Shown: one piece after another, positions 1 to 11,985 of the stretch
Layout: each line of letters opens with the position of its first letter
How positions within the stretch are numbered: the first letter of the stretch is position 1
Origin: Delphinus delphis
Lineage: Eukaryota; Chordata; Mammalia; Artiodactyla; Delphinidae
NCBI RefSeq assembly: GCF_949987515.2
Contig: NC_082698.1
Coordinates: 34,376,070-34,440,069, forward strand
Length of the DNA: 64,000 nt
Direction: 5' to 3'
Made by a program: the position numbers and the translations under genes
The notes under the pieces: model-generated
The model's input: the letters and a program-made list of their open reading frames with translations, nothing else
What the model was told of the DNA's origin: nothing
The model's database searches: none

Positions 1-1446
1 CTTGAGGGAAAAAAACGGAGCTGGAAGAATCTGACTCCCTGACTTCAGACTGTACTACAAAGCTACAGTAATCAAGGCAATATGGTACTGGCACAAAAAC
101 AGAAACATAGATCAGTGGAACAAGATAGAAAGCCCAGAGATAAACCCACGCACCTATGGTCAACTAATGTATGACAAAGGAGGCAAGGATATACAACGGA
201 GAAAAGACAGTCTCTTCAATAAGTGGTGCTGGGAAAACTGGACAGCTACATGTAAAAGAATGAAATTAGAACACTCCCTAACACCATACACAAAAATAAA
301 CTCACAATGGATTTGAGACCTAAATATAAGACTGGACAGTATAAAACTCTTAGAGGAAAACATAGGAAGAGCACTCTTTGACATAAAACATAGCAAGATC
401 TTTTTTGATCCACCTCCTAGAGTAATGGAAATAAAAACAAAAATAAACAAATGAGACCTAATGAAACTTCAAAGTTTTTGCACAGCAAAGGAAACCATAA
501 ACAAGACGAAAAGACAACCCTCAGAATGGGAGAAAATATTTGCAAATGAATCGACAAAGGATTAATCTCCAAAATATATAAACAGCTCATGCAGCTCAAT
601 ATTAAAGAAACAACCCAATCCAAAAATGGCCAGAAGACCTAAATAGACATTCCTCCAAAGAAGACATACAGATGGCCAAGAAGCATATGAAAAGCTGCTC
701 AACCTCACTGATTATTAGAGAAATGCAAATCAAAACTACAATGAGGTATCACCTCACACCAGTTAGAATGGGCATCATCAGAAAATCTACAAACAACAAA
801 TGCTGGAGAGGGTGTGGAGAAAAGGGAACCCTCTTGCACTGTTGGTGGGAATGTAAATTGATACAGCCACTATGGAGAACAGTATGGAGGTTCCTTAAAA
901 AACTAAAAATAGAATTACCATATGATCCAGCAATCCCACTACTGGGCATATACCCAGAGAAAACCATAATTCAGCAATACACATGCACCCCAATGTTCAT
1001 TGCAGCACTATTTACAATAGCCAGGTCATGGAAACAACCTAAATGCCCATTGACAGACGAATAGATAAAGAAGTTGTGGTACATATATACAATGGAATAT
1101 TACTCAGCTATAAAAAGGAACGAAATTGAGTCATTTGTTGAGACGTGGATGAATCTAGAGACTGTCATACAGAGTGAAGTAAGTCAGAAAGAGAAAAACA
1201 GATATCGTATATTAATGCATGTATGTGGAACCTAGAAAATTGATACTGATGAACCAGTTTGCAGGGCAGAAGTTGAGACACAGATGTGAAGAACAAATAT
1301 GGACACGAAGGTGGGGAAAGCTGCTGGGGGGTGGGGATGGTGATGTGCTGAATTGGGCAATTGGGATTGACATGTATACACTGATTTGTATAAAATTGAT
1401 GACTAATAAGAATGTACTGTATAAAAAAATTAAATCCACAAATTAA
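1..1446 (+). mobile_element. LINE-1 3' part, continues past left window edge
   Basis: C-terminal ORF2 and 3' end of an L1 in sense orientation. The frame around 672-1064 carries the usual L1 ORF2 tail ([28 protein letters not shown]). It ends in an A-rich tail near 1440. It is closely similar to the L1 at 56365-58050, and several internal stops make it inactive. The region 9-23 matches the SINE insertion site at 56373-56387. Confidence 0.9.
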
Positions 1447-1994
1447 AAGAAAAGAAAATGGGTGTGCAAATATCTCTTTATGATCCTGTTTTCAGTTCTG
1501 TTGGATACTCAGAAGTATAAATTGCTGGATCAAGTGGTAATTATATTTTTAATTTTTTGACAGATCACCATGCTCTTTTCCATAGTGACTGTACCATCTT
1601 ACACTCCCACCACAAGGGTGCACAAAGTTTCCAATTTTTTCACATTATTGCTAACACTTGTTATTTTCTATTTTTTGTTTCGTTTTAGTAATAGCTACCC
1701 TAATGGTATGAGGTAATTCCATTCCTTTACTTCTAATCTATGTCTTTGTATTTAAAGTGGGTCTCCTGTAGATAACATATAATTGGGTCTCATTTTTTAA
1801 ATATCCTCTCTCAGTCTCTGCCTTTTAATTGGTGTGTTTAGGTAATTTATATTTAGTGAGTATTTATTATACATTGCTGTTTATAGCTGTTTTTATACAT
1901 TGCTCTCATTTTGTTGTCTTTTTAAATTTTCCCTCTTTTTCTGCCTTCTCTGGATTTATCTGAGCAAATTGTTAAGATTCTATTTTCTCTCATT

Positions 1995-2230
1995 CCTTTT
2001 TTTTAAAATTAATTAATTGATTTGGTTGTGCCAGGTCTTAGTTGCAGCAGGCGGGCTCCTTATTTGCAGCTCGCCGGCTCCTTAGTTGCGGCATGCAGGC
2101 TTCTTAGTTGTGGCATGTGAACTCTTATTGCAGCACATATGTGAGATCTAGTTCCCTGACCAGGGATCGAACCTGGGCCCACTGCATTGGGAGTGTGGCC
2201 TCTTAACCACTGCACCACCAGGGAAGTTCC
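1995..2230 (-). mobile_element. CHR-type tRNA-derived SINE
   Basis: Its head, read on the minus strand, is ctggtggtgcagtggttaag, followed by a B-box-like ggttcgatccc and a run of gcaactaag/aggagcc repeats. It is flanked by 12-bp target-site duplications TTTTCTCTCATT at 1983-1994 and 2231-2242. Confidence 0.9.
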
Positions 2231-2337
2231 TTTTCTCTCATTTCTTAGAACTTCAATTATACTTCTTTAACAAATTATTTTTTACCAGAGGCCCTAGGGT
2301 TTGCAGTTTGCATTTACACTAATCTATGTCCACTTTC

Positions 2338-2772
2338 TTTCTTTCTTTCTTTCTTTTTTTTTTTTTTGGCGTTACGCGGGCCTCTCACTGTTGTGGCCTC
2401 TCCTGTTGCAGAGCACAGGCTCCTGACGCGCAGGCCCCGCGGCCATGGCCCATGGGCCCAGCCGCTCCGCGGCATGTGGGATCTTCCTGGACCGGGGCAC
2501 GAACCCGTGTCCCTGCATTGTCAGGCGGACTCTCAACCACTGCGCCACCAGGGAAGCCCTCTTTTTTTTTTTTTTTTTTTGTGATCCGCAGGCCTCTCAC
2601 TGTTGTGACCTCTCCCGTTGCGGAGCACAGGCTCCAGACACGCAGGCTCAGCGGCCATGGCTCACAGGCCCAGCAGCTCCACGGCATGTGGGATCCTCCT
2701 GGACCGGGGCGTGAACCCGTATCCCCTGCATCGGCAGGCAGACTCTCAACCACTGCGCCACCAGGGAAGCCC
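2338..2772 (-). mobile_element. Two head-to-tail CHR-type SINEs inside one target duplication
   Basis: Two short-form SINEs lie in the same orientation, about 2561-2772 and 2338-2560, each with its own poly-T (poly-A on the element strand). A single 11-bp duplication TGTCCACTTTC flanks the pair at 2327-2337 and 2773-2783. No duplication separates the two copies. Confidence 0.85.
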
Positions 2773-3815
2773 TGTCCACTTTCCAATAACACTATTCCAT
2801 GCTTCATGGGTAGTGCAGATACCTTATAATAGAGTATTTCCAGTTCCTCCTTCTTGTCCCTTATAGCATGGCTGTCATTCATTTCACTTACATATAAGCT
2901 ATAATCAGCAAATATATTCTTGCTGCTATTTTGAATAGTTACTATTAGATTAAGAATTTTGAAAGTAAAAGGTTTTATTTTATTTTCTTTCCTTTTCATG
3001 TTCTTCCTTTCTTTAGGTAGATCTGAATTTCTGACCTATATCATTTTCCCTCTCTCTGAAGAATTTCTTTTAATACTCTGTGCAAGGCAGGTTGACTGGT
3101 GACAAATTCCCTCAGTTTTTATTTGTCTTAGAAAGTCTTTATTGCTCCTTTTTTGAAGGATAGTTTTGCTTGATACAGAATTGTAGGTAGGTGGATTTTT
3201 TTCTTTCACTACTTTAAATATTTTAATCCAGTCCTTTTTTGCTTGCATGATTTGTGAAGACAAGTCTGATGTAAGTTTTATCATTGTTCCTCCATAGGTA
3301 AGGTGTTTTTTTCCTCTGGCTTCTTTCAAAAATTTTTGTCTTTGATTTTCTACAGTTTAAATATGGTATGCCTAGGTGCAAATTTGGTGGGGTGGGGATT
3401 TATTCTGCTTGGTGTTTCGGAGCTTCCTGGATCTGTGGTTTGCTCTGTGACATTAATTTTGGAAAATTCTCAGTCATTATTACTTAAAATATTTCTTTTG
3501 CTCCCTCTCTCTCTCTACTTCTGCTATTCCATTATGCATATGTTACACTGTAATTTTCTCTCAATTCTTGAATAGTGTTGTCTTTTTCATTGTTTTTATT
3601 TTCATTTCAGTTTGGGAAGTTTTTATTTACATATCTTCAAATCCACTGACTCAGTGTCAAGTCTACTGTGAGCCCATCAAAAGTATTTTTCATTTCTGTT
3701 ACAGTGTTTTTGACTTTTAGCATTTCCTTTTTTCAAAAAATTGTATTGAAGTATTGTTGATTTACAATGTTGTGTTAATTTCTGCTGTACAGCAAAGTGA
3801 CTAAGTTATACATAC

Positions 3816-3842
3816 GTATATATATATATATGTATATATACA
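3816..3842. repeat. (TA)n microsatellite
   Basis: AT-dinucleotide-rich run interrupted by G (tatatatatatatgtatatat), within the L1 3' end. Confidence 0.8.
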
Positions 3843-3860
3843 CATTCTTTTTCATATTCT

Positions 3861-4227
3861 CTTTTTAAAAAATATTTATTTTTGGCTGCGTCAGTTCTTA
3901 GTTGCAGCACATGGGATCTTTCGTTGCAGCACACAGACTCTCCGTTGAGGCATGTGGGCTTCTCTCTAGTCGTGGTGCATGAGCTGCAGAGTGCATGTGT
4001 TCAGTAGTTGCAGTGTGCAGGCTCCAGAGCACGCGGGCTCAGTAGTTGCAGCACGTGGGCTCTCTAGTTGTGGCAGGCAGGCTCCAGACCACATGGGCTT
4101 TCTAGTTGTGGTGCGTGAGCTTAGTTGCCTCATGGATTGTGGGATCTTAGTTCCCTGACCAGGGATCAAACCTGCATCCCTGCATTGGAAGGTGGATTCT
4201 TAACTACTGGACCACCAGGGAAGTCTC
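3861..4227 (-). mobile_element. CHR-type SINE, long form
   Basis: Long tRNA-derived element with several imperfect internal repeats of the ggctccagagcacgtgggct type. It is flanked by TCATATTCT duplications at 3852-3860 and 4228-4236 and inserted into the 3' end of an L1. Confidence 0.85.
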
Positions 4228-5024
4228 TCATATTCTTTCCCATTATGGTTTATCACAGAATATTGAATATAGTTCCCTGTGCTATACAGTAGGACCTTGT
4301 TGTTTATCCATTCTATATGTAATAGTTAGCATCTAGTAATCTCAAACTCCCACTCCATCCCTCCCCTACCCCACCCTTTGCAACCACAGTTCTGTTCTCT
4401 ATGTCTGTGTGTCTGTTTCTGTTTTGTAAATAAGTTTGTGTCATATTTTAGATTACACATATAACTGATATCATATGGTATTTGGCTTTTTCTTCTGACT
4501 TACTTCATTTAGTATGATAATCTCTAGGTCCATCCATGTTGCTGCAAATGGCATTCTTTCTTTCCTTTTTATGGATGAGTAGTATTCCACTGTCTATATG
4601 TACCACTTTTTCTTTATCCATTCATGTGTCAGTGAACATTTAGGTTGTTTCCATGTCTTGGCTATTGTGAATAGTACTGCTGTGAACATAGGGATGCATG
4701 TATCTTTTTGAATTATAGTTTTGTCTGGATATATGCCCAGGAATGGGATTGCTGGATCATATGGCAACTCTATTTTTTGTTTTTTGAGGAACCTCCACAC
4801 TGTTTTCCGTAGTGACTGCACCAATTTACATTCCCACCAACGTGTAAGGGGGTTTCCTTTTCTCCACATGCTCTCCAGCATTTATTATTTGTAGACTTTT
4901 TAATGATGGCCCTTCTGACAGGTGTGAGGTGGTATCTTATTGTAGTTTTGATTTACATTTCTTTAATAGTTAGCAGTGTTGATCATCTTTTCATGTGCCT
5001 TTTGGCCATCTGTATGTCTTCTTT

Positions 5025-5234
5025 TTTTTTTTTTTTTTTTCGGTACGTGGGCCTCTCACTGTAGTGGCCTCTCCCGTGTGGAGCACAGGCTCCGGATGCG
5101 CAGGCTCAGCAGCCATGGCTCACGGGCCCAGCCGCTCCGCGGCATGTGGGATCTTCCCAGACCAGGACACAAACCCATGTCCCCTGCATCGGCAGGCGGA
5201 CTCTCAACCACTGCGCCACCAGGGAAGCCCCTGA
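5025..5234 (-). mobile_element. CHR-type SINE, short form, nested in L1
   Basis: Complete short-form element with a 17-nt poly-T end. The L1 host sequence resumes after an 11-bp duplication ATGTCTTCTTT (5014-5024 and 5235-5245). Confidence 0.9.
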
Positions 5235-5599
5235 ATGTCTTCTTTAGAGAAATGTCTGTTTAGGTCTTCTGCCCATTTTTCGATTGGGTTGTTTTTGTTG
5301 TTGAGTTGTATGTACTGTTTGTATATTTTGGAAATAAGCCCTTGTTGGTCGCATCATTTACAAATATTTTCTCCCAGTCCATAGGTTGTCTTTTCATTTT
5401 GCTTATGGTTGTCTTTGCTGTATAAAGACTTGTAAGTTTTATTAGGTTCCATGTGCTTATTTTTGCTTTTATTTCTATTGCTTTGGGAGACTGACCTAAG
5501 AAAACATTGGTATAATTTATGTCAGATAATGTTTTGCCTATGTTCTCTTCTAAGAGTTTTATGGTGTCATGTCTTATGTTTAAGTCTTTAAGCCATTTT

Positions 5600-5729
5600 T
5601 TTTAACATCTTTATTGGGGTATAATTGCTTTACAATGGTGTGTTAGCTTCTGCTTTATAACAAAGTGAATCAGCTACACATATACATATGTTCCCATATC
5701 TCTTCCCTCTTGCGTCTCCCTCCCTCCCA
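5600..5729 (-). mobile_element. Short 5'-truncated L1 insertion nested in an older L1
   Basis: Only the last 130 bp of a young-type L1 are present (ataattgctttacaatggtg read on plus). A 13-bp duplication TTTAAGCCATTTT flanks it at 5587-5599 and 5730-5742. Confidence 0.9.
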
Positions 5730-6182
5730 TTTAAGCCATTTTGAGTTTATTTTTGTGTATGGCGTGATGATGTGTTCTAATTTCATTGATTTTCATGTGG
5801 CTGTCCAACTTTCCCAATACAACTTGCTGAAGAGACTGTCTTGTCTTCATTGTATATTCTTGCCCCTTTGTTAAAGATTAATTGATCATAGGTGTGTGGC
5901 TTTATTTCTGGGCTCTCTATTCTGTTCCATTGATCCATATGTCTGTTTTTGTGTCAATACCACACTGTTTTGATTACTGTAGCTTTGTAATATCATCTGA
6001 AGTCTGGGAGGGTTATGCCTCCTGCTTTGTTGTTTTTCCTCAGGATTACTTTGGCAATCCTGGGTCTTTTATGTTCCATATAAATTTTAGGATTGTTTTA
6101 GTTCTGTGGAAAATGTCATGGATAATTTGATAGGAATCTCATTAAATATGTAGATTGCTTTGGGTAATATGGCCATTAAATT

Positions 6183-6455
6183 TCTAATATGATAATTCCA
6201 AAGTCTGGTAATCATGCTTTGTCTCTTCAGATTGTGTCTTTTCTTGCCCTAGCTTGTTTGTAATTTTTTGTTGAAAGCTGGGCATGACATATTGGGAAAT
6301 AGGTAACTAGGCCTTTAGTGTGAGATTTTATGTCTACTTTGCTGTGAGTTAGGCTCTGTTTAACGTTTGCCATAATTGTAGGTGTTGGGGGCTTCAGTTT
6401 CCCCTAGTGTCCTTGTTTTTGTCTCCCCTCTTTCCTTTGGCTTTCCCTAGAAACT
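6183..6455. other. Intergenic sequence without a clear assignment
   Basis: Resembles old L1-associated sequence (gttgaaagctgggcatgaca is a phrase common in dispersed repeats), but I cannot classify it. No gene evidence. Confidence 0.3.
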
Positions 6456-8920
6456 CTTTTTTTAAAAAAATTCTTGAGATATAATTCATATACAGTTTAC
6501 CCATTTTCGATGTACAATTCAGTGGTTTTTGATATATTCACAGATACATGCAACCATCACCACAATTAATTTTAGAACATTTTCATCACTTCACAAAGAA
6601 ATCTGAACCCTTTCCCTATCACCTACTTATACCACACTCCCAGCCTTAAGTAATCACTAGTTTTCTTTCTGTCTCTATATGGTTCTCCATTCTGGATGTT
6701 TCATATGATTGTAATCATACACTACGTGGTCTTCTGTGACTAAGTGCTTACACTTAGCAAAATGTTTTCAAGGTTCATCCATACTGTAGCATACATCAGT
6801 ACTTTATTCATTTTTATGGCCAAATAGCCATTTGTCAAATGTATCCATTTGTCAGTTAATGGACATTTGGGTGGTTTGCATCCTTTGTCTGTTATGAATA
6901 AAGCTGCTATAAACATTTGTGTACAAGTTTTTGTGTGAACATATTTCATTACACTCAGGTAAATAACTCGGAATGGGATTGGTGGGTCATCTGGTAAGTG
7001 TATGCTTAACTTTTTAAGAAGCAGCCAAACTGTTTTCCAAAGTGGCCATACCACTTTGCTCTGCATCTTCTTCAGCAGTTCATATTGTCAGTTTTTAAAA
7101 TTTTGAATTATTTTCATAGGTGTGTAATTGTAGTGGATATACCACTACACACTATTGGAAAAGATGTTGAACATTTTGAACCTCTTTTCATGTGCTTATT
7201 TGTCTTTCATATATCTTATTTGGTGATGTATCTGTTCGAATCTTTTGCTTGTTTTTAAATTGGGTTGCTTACTGAGTTTTAGTTCTTTATGCATTCTTGA
7301 TATGTTCAAGATATAAGCCTTTTATCAGATATGTGATTTGGAAATATTTTCTCTCATGCTGTGGCTCTTCATTCTTTCTAGTGTCTTTCAAATAGTGGAA
7401 GTTCTTACTTTTTTCCAAAGTACAACTTACATTTTTTCTCCTATGGATCATGTTTATCATTTCTAAGAAATCTTTGCCCAACCTAACATCACAAAAATTT
7501 TCTCTGATGTTTTCTGTTTCTATAGAAGTTAAACGGCTTTAGGTTTACCATGTATGTCCATGTTTAACTTTGAATTAAATTTTGCATAAGATATAAGGTA
7601 TGTTTGGAGTTGTGGGTTATTATTTTTTTTTTTTAGCGTATGGACACACACTTTTTGAAAAGATGATCTTGTCCATTGAGTTGCCTTAGCACCTTTGTAG
7701 AAAATCAATTGACTATTTAAGTGTCAGTATATTTGTAGGCAGTCTGTTCTGTTCCATTAATCTGTCTTTATGCCAGTACTACACTGTCTTGACTACTATA
7801 CATTTATAGTAAGCTTTAAAATCTGGCAGTGTAAGTCTTACAACTGTTTCCTTTTTCATAGTTTTCTTTGATTACTATGGTTCCTTTGCCTTCCCATATA
7901 AATTTTAGCATCAGTTTGATATGTACAAAATGTCCTCCTGGAAACTTTGATTGGAATTGCTTTGTGTCTATAGATCTGTATGGAGAGAACTGAAATCTTA
8001 ACAATTTTGAGTTTTGATACATAATATGTATCTCTATTTTTTATTATCTTTTTGATTTCCTTCATCAGCATTTTTGTAGTTTTCAGCACACAAACCTTTT
8101 ACATGTTTTCTAAGATTTATTTTATGGATTTTGGTGCTGTTATATAACGTATGTTTAAAAATTTCAGTTTCCAATTTTTTATTGCCAAGTATGAAAATAC
8201 ATTTGACTTTTTGTATATTGACTTTGTATCCCGAGAACTTCCTAAACTCAATTCTAGTAGCTTTTTTGTAGATTCTTCGGAATTTTCTACATAGACATTG
8301 TAAGTCAAAAGTTTTGTCTCTTATTTTCTGATGTGTGTGTTTTCCTTTTATTGTCATATTGCACAAGGAAGGACCTTAAGTATATCTTTGATCCATCTTT
8401 ATGCCAATACTACACTTTCCTGAATAGGAGTGGAGAAAGTGGACACTGTATTTGTGATTTTAATTTCTTAAAATTTGCCAGGACTTGCATTATGGCTCAG
8501 CATATGGTCAGTTGTGGTGAATGTGCCACATGAGCTTCTAAAGAATGTATTCTGGAGTTGTTGGGTATGTCTAGGTATGTCAATTAACTCACATTTGTCA
8601 ACCATATTATTCAAATTGTCTATATCCTGTTGCTTTTTTTTTTTTTTTTTTTTGCCTGCTTGTTCTACTGAAAGAGGTGTGTTAAAATCTCTAACTATGA
8701 CCTTGGACCTGTCCATTTCATTTTATGTAGTTGTCTATTTTTCCTTTATGGATTTTGAGGTGTATATCAGTTTGGAGTTGTTATAACTTCCTGGTTAACT
8801 GAAATCACTTTATCATTATGAGGTACCCCTCTTTACTGTAAGTAATATTTTTTTGCCTTGAGGTCTACTACTTCTGAAATTAATGTAACCATATCAGTTG
8901 TTGGCTAAGGTATCCTTCTC
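6456..8920 (-). mobile_element. Old LINE-1 (L1M-type), 5'-truncated
   Basis: The 3' end starts with gagatataattcatatacag (read on plus), a phrase typical of old mammalian L1. ORF2 remnants with many stops follow (VVWPLWKTVWLLLKKL around 7020). The body runs to about 8920 and includes a poly-T run at 8635-8653. Confidence 0.75.
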
Positions 8921-10094
8921 ACTGGTCTTTAAGCTTCTCCCATTGTGTTTGGTACAGAGTAGGAAGTGATCAACAAGTGTTGTGCATGTGACTGTCACTC
9001 AGTTTTTTATGTTTCAAATGTGAAATAACCATATATGTGATTTGTTTGTATATCCCTAAACAGTGTTTCATTTTTACCTGTTTTCAGTCTTTATATAGAC
9101 TGAAACTATACATATTTTATTATTTTTTTCATTCAACATCGTTTTTGAGATTTATCCATGTTTTACTATAGTCATTGATTTTTCACTGCTGTATACTACT
9201 TCACTATATAAATAACACCACAGGAGACTTCATTCAGTCTCATACATTCCTTAAAAATACTATCTTCCAAATTTATCTCTCTAGTCTTGACCTTTCCTTT
9301 GAGCTCTAGATTCAACATCTCTCCTTTGATATAACAAGGATCTCAATTTAACAACCAAAAGACAATTCTTGATTTCCTACTCTCCCCCTTCCCAATCTGT
9401 TCCTTTTTCAGTATTCTGTATCTCCTCATGACACCATTCACCAAGCTGTACAAGAACCAAAATCGAGATGGAAACACATTTGGTTTTACATTGAGGCATT
9501 AGCAGGGGGACAGACTGACTTGACTGGGGTAAATATGGTGGGATATGATGAAAGTGAGAGAGATGGGCAGGGGCCAGAACATGTAGGGCTTGTATACCAT
9601 GGTAAGGAGTTCAGATTCAGTATGAGTGTTATAGGAAGTCATGGGAGGCCTGGCAAGAGGGAAGACCAGTTAGAATACAGTAGTCCTGAACAGTCAAGAT
9701 GATGGTGGGAACTATAGCAGTAGTAGTAGAGATGGAGAATGGTGAACAGACTTGGAATATATTTTGGAGCCAGAGATGGTAGAACTTGCTGATAGACTGG
9801 ATGCAGGGGTGTGTAATAATTAGAGTTAAGTCAAAGACGACTTCTTCTCTTTTCCCATATCCCATTCCTTCTGGACCCTCCTATGAATTGTATTATTAGG
9901 TGCTCTCATTCCATCTCCCATTTTTGCCTGCCCTTTCATAGTTTCTATCAATCCATGTCTGCATCCCATCATAGATGATTTTATAAGATCAGTCTCCCAA
10001 TTCACATTCTCTCTTCACCTGTGTCTAATCTGCGTTGATGACTATCAAGTTTTCAATTTGTGACTTTTCATTTATGAATGTTTCAAATTTGCCT
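8921..10094. other. Intergenic; diverged repeat-like sequence, no gene seen
   Basis: 9480-9840 (gggcttgtataccatggtaa, ggaggcctggcaagaggg) resembles a dispersed ancient repeat, and so does 44100-44950, but I cannot name the family. The remaining stretches are AT-rich and featureless. Confidence 0.35.
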
Positions 10095-10320
10095 TTTATT
10101 TATTTTTTATTTTTATTTTTTTATTTTTGCGGTACGTGGGCCTCTCACTGTTGTGGCCTCTCCCGTTGCAGAGCACAGGCTCTGGATGCGCAGGCTCAGC
10201 GGCCATGGCTCACAGGCCTAGCCGCTCTGCGACATGTGGGATCTTCCCAGACCGGGGCACAAACCTGTGTTCCCTGCATCGGCAGGCGGACTCTCAACCA
10301 CTGTGCCACCAGGGAAGCCC
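10095..10320 (-). mobile_element. CHR-type SINE, short form
   Basis: Element head at 10302-10320 (minus strand), tail of T-rich/ATTTTT repeats at 10095-10125. The target duplication is not clear. Confidence 0.85.
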
Positions 10321-10408
10321 TGCCTAACTTTTAAATAATGTTTTCCTTATTTTCATATCTAATTAATCATTACTTTATGGTCTTTCAGATTATTCTATTT
10401 GCAGTTTT

Positions 10409-10780
10409 TATTCTATTTTTTAAAATAACTTTATTGAAGATTATTTAATTTTTGGCTGCACTGGGTCTTAGTTGCAGCACGCAGGATCTTCGCTGAGGCA
10501 TGCAGGATCTTTCGTTGTGGCACGTGGGCTTCTCTCTCGTTGTGGCGTGCAGGCTCCAGGGCATGTGGGCTCTGTAGTTGTGGCTCGTGGGTTCCAGAGC
10601 ACGTGGGCTCTGTAGTTTGTGGCACGCAGGCTCTCTAGTTGTGGCGTGTGAGCTCAGTAGCTGTGGCGCGGGCCTAGTTGCCCCGTGGCATGTAGGATCT
10701 TAGTTCCCTGACCAGGGATCAAACCCTCGTCCCCTGCATTGTAAGGTGGTTTCTTTACCATTGGACCACCAGGGAAGTCC
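10409..10780 (-). mobile_element. CHR-type SINE, long form
   Basis: Long element with repeated gcacgtgggctc-type modules. It is flanked by 14-bp exact duplications CTATTTGCAGTTTT at 10395-10408 and 10781-10794, so the insertion is fairly recent. Confidence 0.9.
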
Positions 10781-10794
10781 CTATTTGCAGTTTT

Positions 10795-11859
10795 GAAATA
10801 ACGAATTTTCCTATTTGCATCTGCTGACTCTTCCTCCTGGTAGTTCATTGCCTCCTGTAGATTGTGTGTGTGTGAGTTTAATCTTAGAAGCTTTTCCCTG
10901 TGGCAATCCTAAGGGACCCTATCTGAAACTGTTCCTATAGGGCAGTTTTGTTTGCTTCTGCTAGGGTCCCAGAGTTGATATGTTATTTTCTTAATTTGTG
11001 GTTCTTATAGCTATACATTTAAAATAACCCAACCTTACTTACCTTTGGTACAGGTATTCTGGGATTCTGATTTCTCATAGATGACTTTGCGATTCTGGGC
11101 TCTTGGACAGTTCTACTAGTCCTGTTTCAATACGTGAACTCTTTGTGGCTTTATGGAGAGGATTAAGTTATAGCTCCACTTTCTCCTGTAAGCCTGAAAC
11201 CATGGCTGCTGTCCCTACACAGATAGTAGGATATCAGCCCCTATATTCTTCAACAGAACTTCACTGGTTTAAGGGAACTTACTAGAGACCGGTGGGAACC
11301 CTTTCTTTAAGCAGGAGGCAGTTTTTGATGTCTGACACTGATTTGTGTGACTAGCAAATATTTTGTTTATTGACACAACTCAAGTTTTTGCTTCGTAGAT
11401 TCACACTGAGTACTCTGACACTTGATAACAGATGTTCCTGCAATCAATTTCACTTAGAGTCCACTGATGCCAGCATGTGTTCTGGGAAATTAGGAGGTCT
11501 ACCTTTAATCGAGAGGTATACGATTGTACTGGGATTAAATATTTGGAACAGATATGTGATGCAACGCTGTTACTTTTCTGTAATTTCTATTATGCTCTTA
11601 TAGTCCCCCCACTTTTGCCTCTGAGTGGTCACATTCTCAGACAGCTTCTCTGTGCTATGTACAGTGGATATTCTATATAAAGTCAAGAATTTCCTTTTTG
11701 TCTTCCACCAAATTTGACTATAAGTCCTAAATAATGAAAAAATAACCATTTAATTAGTAAGAAAAAAGATCTTGAGCATTTTTTGACCATATCTAAACTA
11801 ATAATCTTTTGCTTTTTCTAGTGATCACTTCCTACAAATAACACACAGTTGCACATATT
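10795..11859. other. Intergenic sequence downstream of BTAF1; no gene recognised
   Basis: No recent transposon and no convincing exon seen. ORFs in 11103-11680 are short and overlapping with no recognisable family. Confidence 0.4.
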
Positions 11860-11877
11860 TTTACAGTTAAATCTTTT

Positions 11878-11883
11878 TTTATT
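11878..11883 (-). promoter_or_regulatory. Distal AATAAA polyadenylation signal (candidate)
   Basis: Minus-strand AATAAA lies about 1.39 kb after the BTAF1 stop codon. A TGTGTGTTATTTGT stretch about 30-45 nt further downstream could act as the U/GU-rich element. Confidence 0.45.
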
Positions 11884-11979
11884 CTCTTGTGGAATGCTAT
11901 GTTTAATGTTACAGTATGGTTGTCAAAGCTACTGAAATGTGACACATATCCATGTCTAAATGCTGCAGAACAGTATAAC

Positions 11980-11985
11980 TTTATT
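11980..11985 (-). promoter_or_regulatory. Proximal AATAAA polyadenylation signal (candidate)
   Basis: A second minus-strand AATAAA lies about 100 nt before the distal one. It could give a slightly shorter 3' UTR. Confidence 0.35.

Larger units (their letters stand above)
1460..3700 (-). mobile_element. Old L1 fragments (mosaic), interrupted by SINEs
   Basis: Reverse-complement L1 material: 1460-1715 resembles the ORF2 C-terminal region. 1716-2325 is further L1-like sequence (aagtgggtctcctgtaga). 2790-3700 resembles an old L1M-type segment (caaggcaggttgactggtga; atggtatgcctaggtgcaaa). Boundaries are uncertain because the copies are heavily diverged. Confidence 0.55.
3735..6182 (-). mobile_element. 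5'-truncated LINE-1 with nested insertions
   Basis: Its 3' end begins near 3735 (ttacaatgttgtgttaattt read on plus). ORF2 remnants at 4594-4881 read [16 protein letters not shown] and [13 protein letters not shown] on the minus strand. The body continues to about 6180. It is interrupted by SINEs at 3861-4227 and 5025-5234 and by a second, shorter L1 at 5600-5729. Confidence 0.85.

Noticed and set aside
672..1064. 130-codon open frame
   Set aside because: C-terminal ORF2 piece of a degenerate L1; a near copy is at 57280-57747.
2366..2866. Overlapping open frames with RGMWDLPGPGHEP-like peptides (also near 5000, 10100, 20700, 35780, 39370, 42390, 52000, 56400)
   Set aside because: They are six-frame translations of CHR-type SINEs, which recur at each location with target-site duplications. 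They are not genes.
3816..3842. TA repeat as a possible regulatory or cruciform element
   Set aside because: It lies inside an L1 3' end next to a SINE; ordinary microsatellite growth explains it.
11103..11680. Three overlapping small frames downstream of the BTAF1 3' UTR
   Set aside because: No family match, no splice or poly-A context, and lengths expected by chance.
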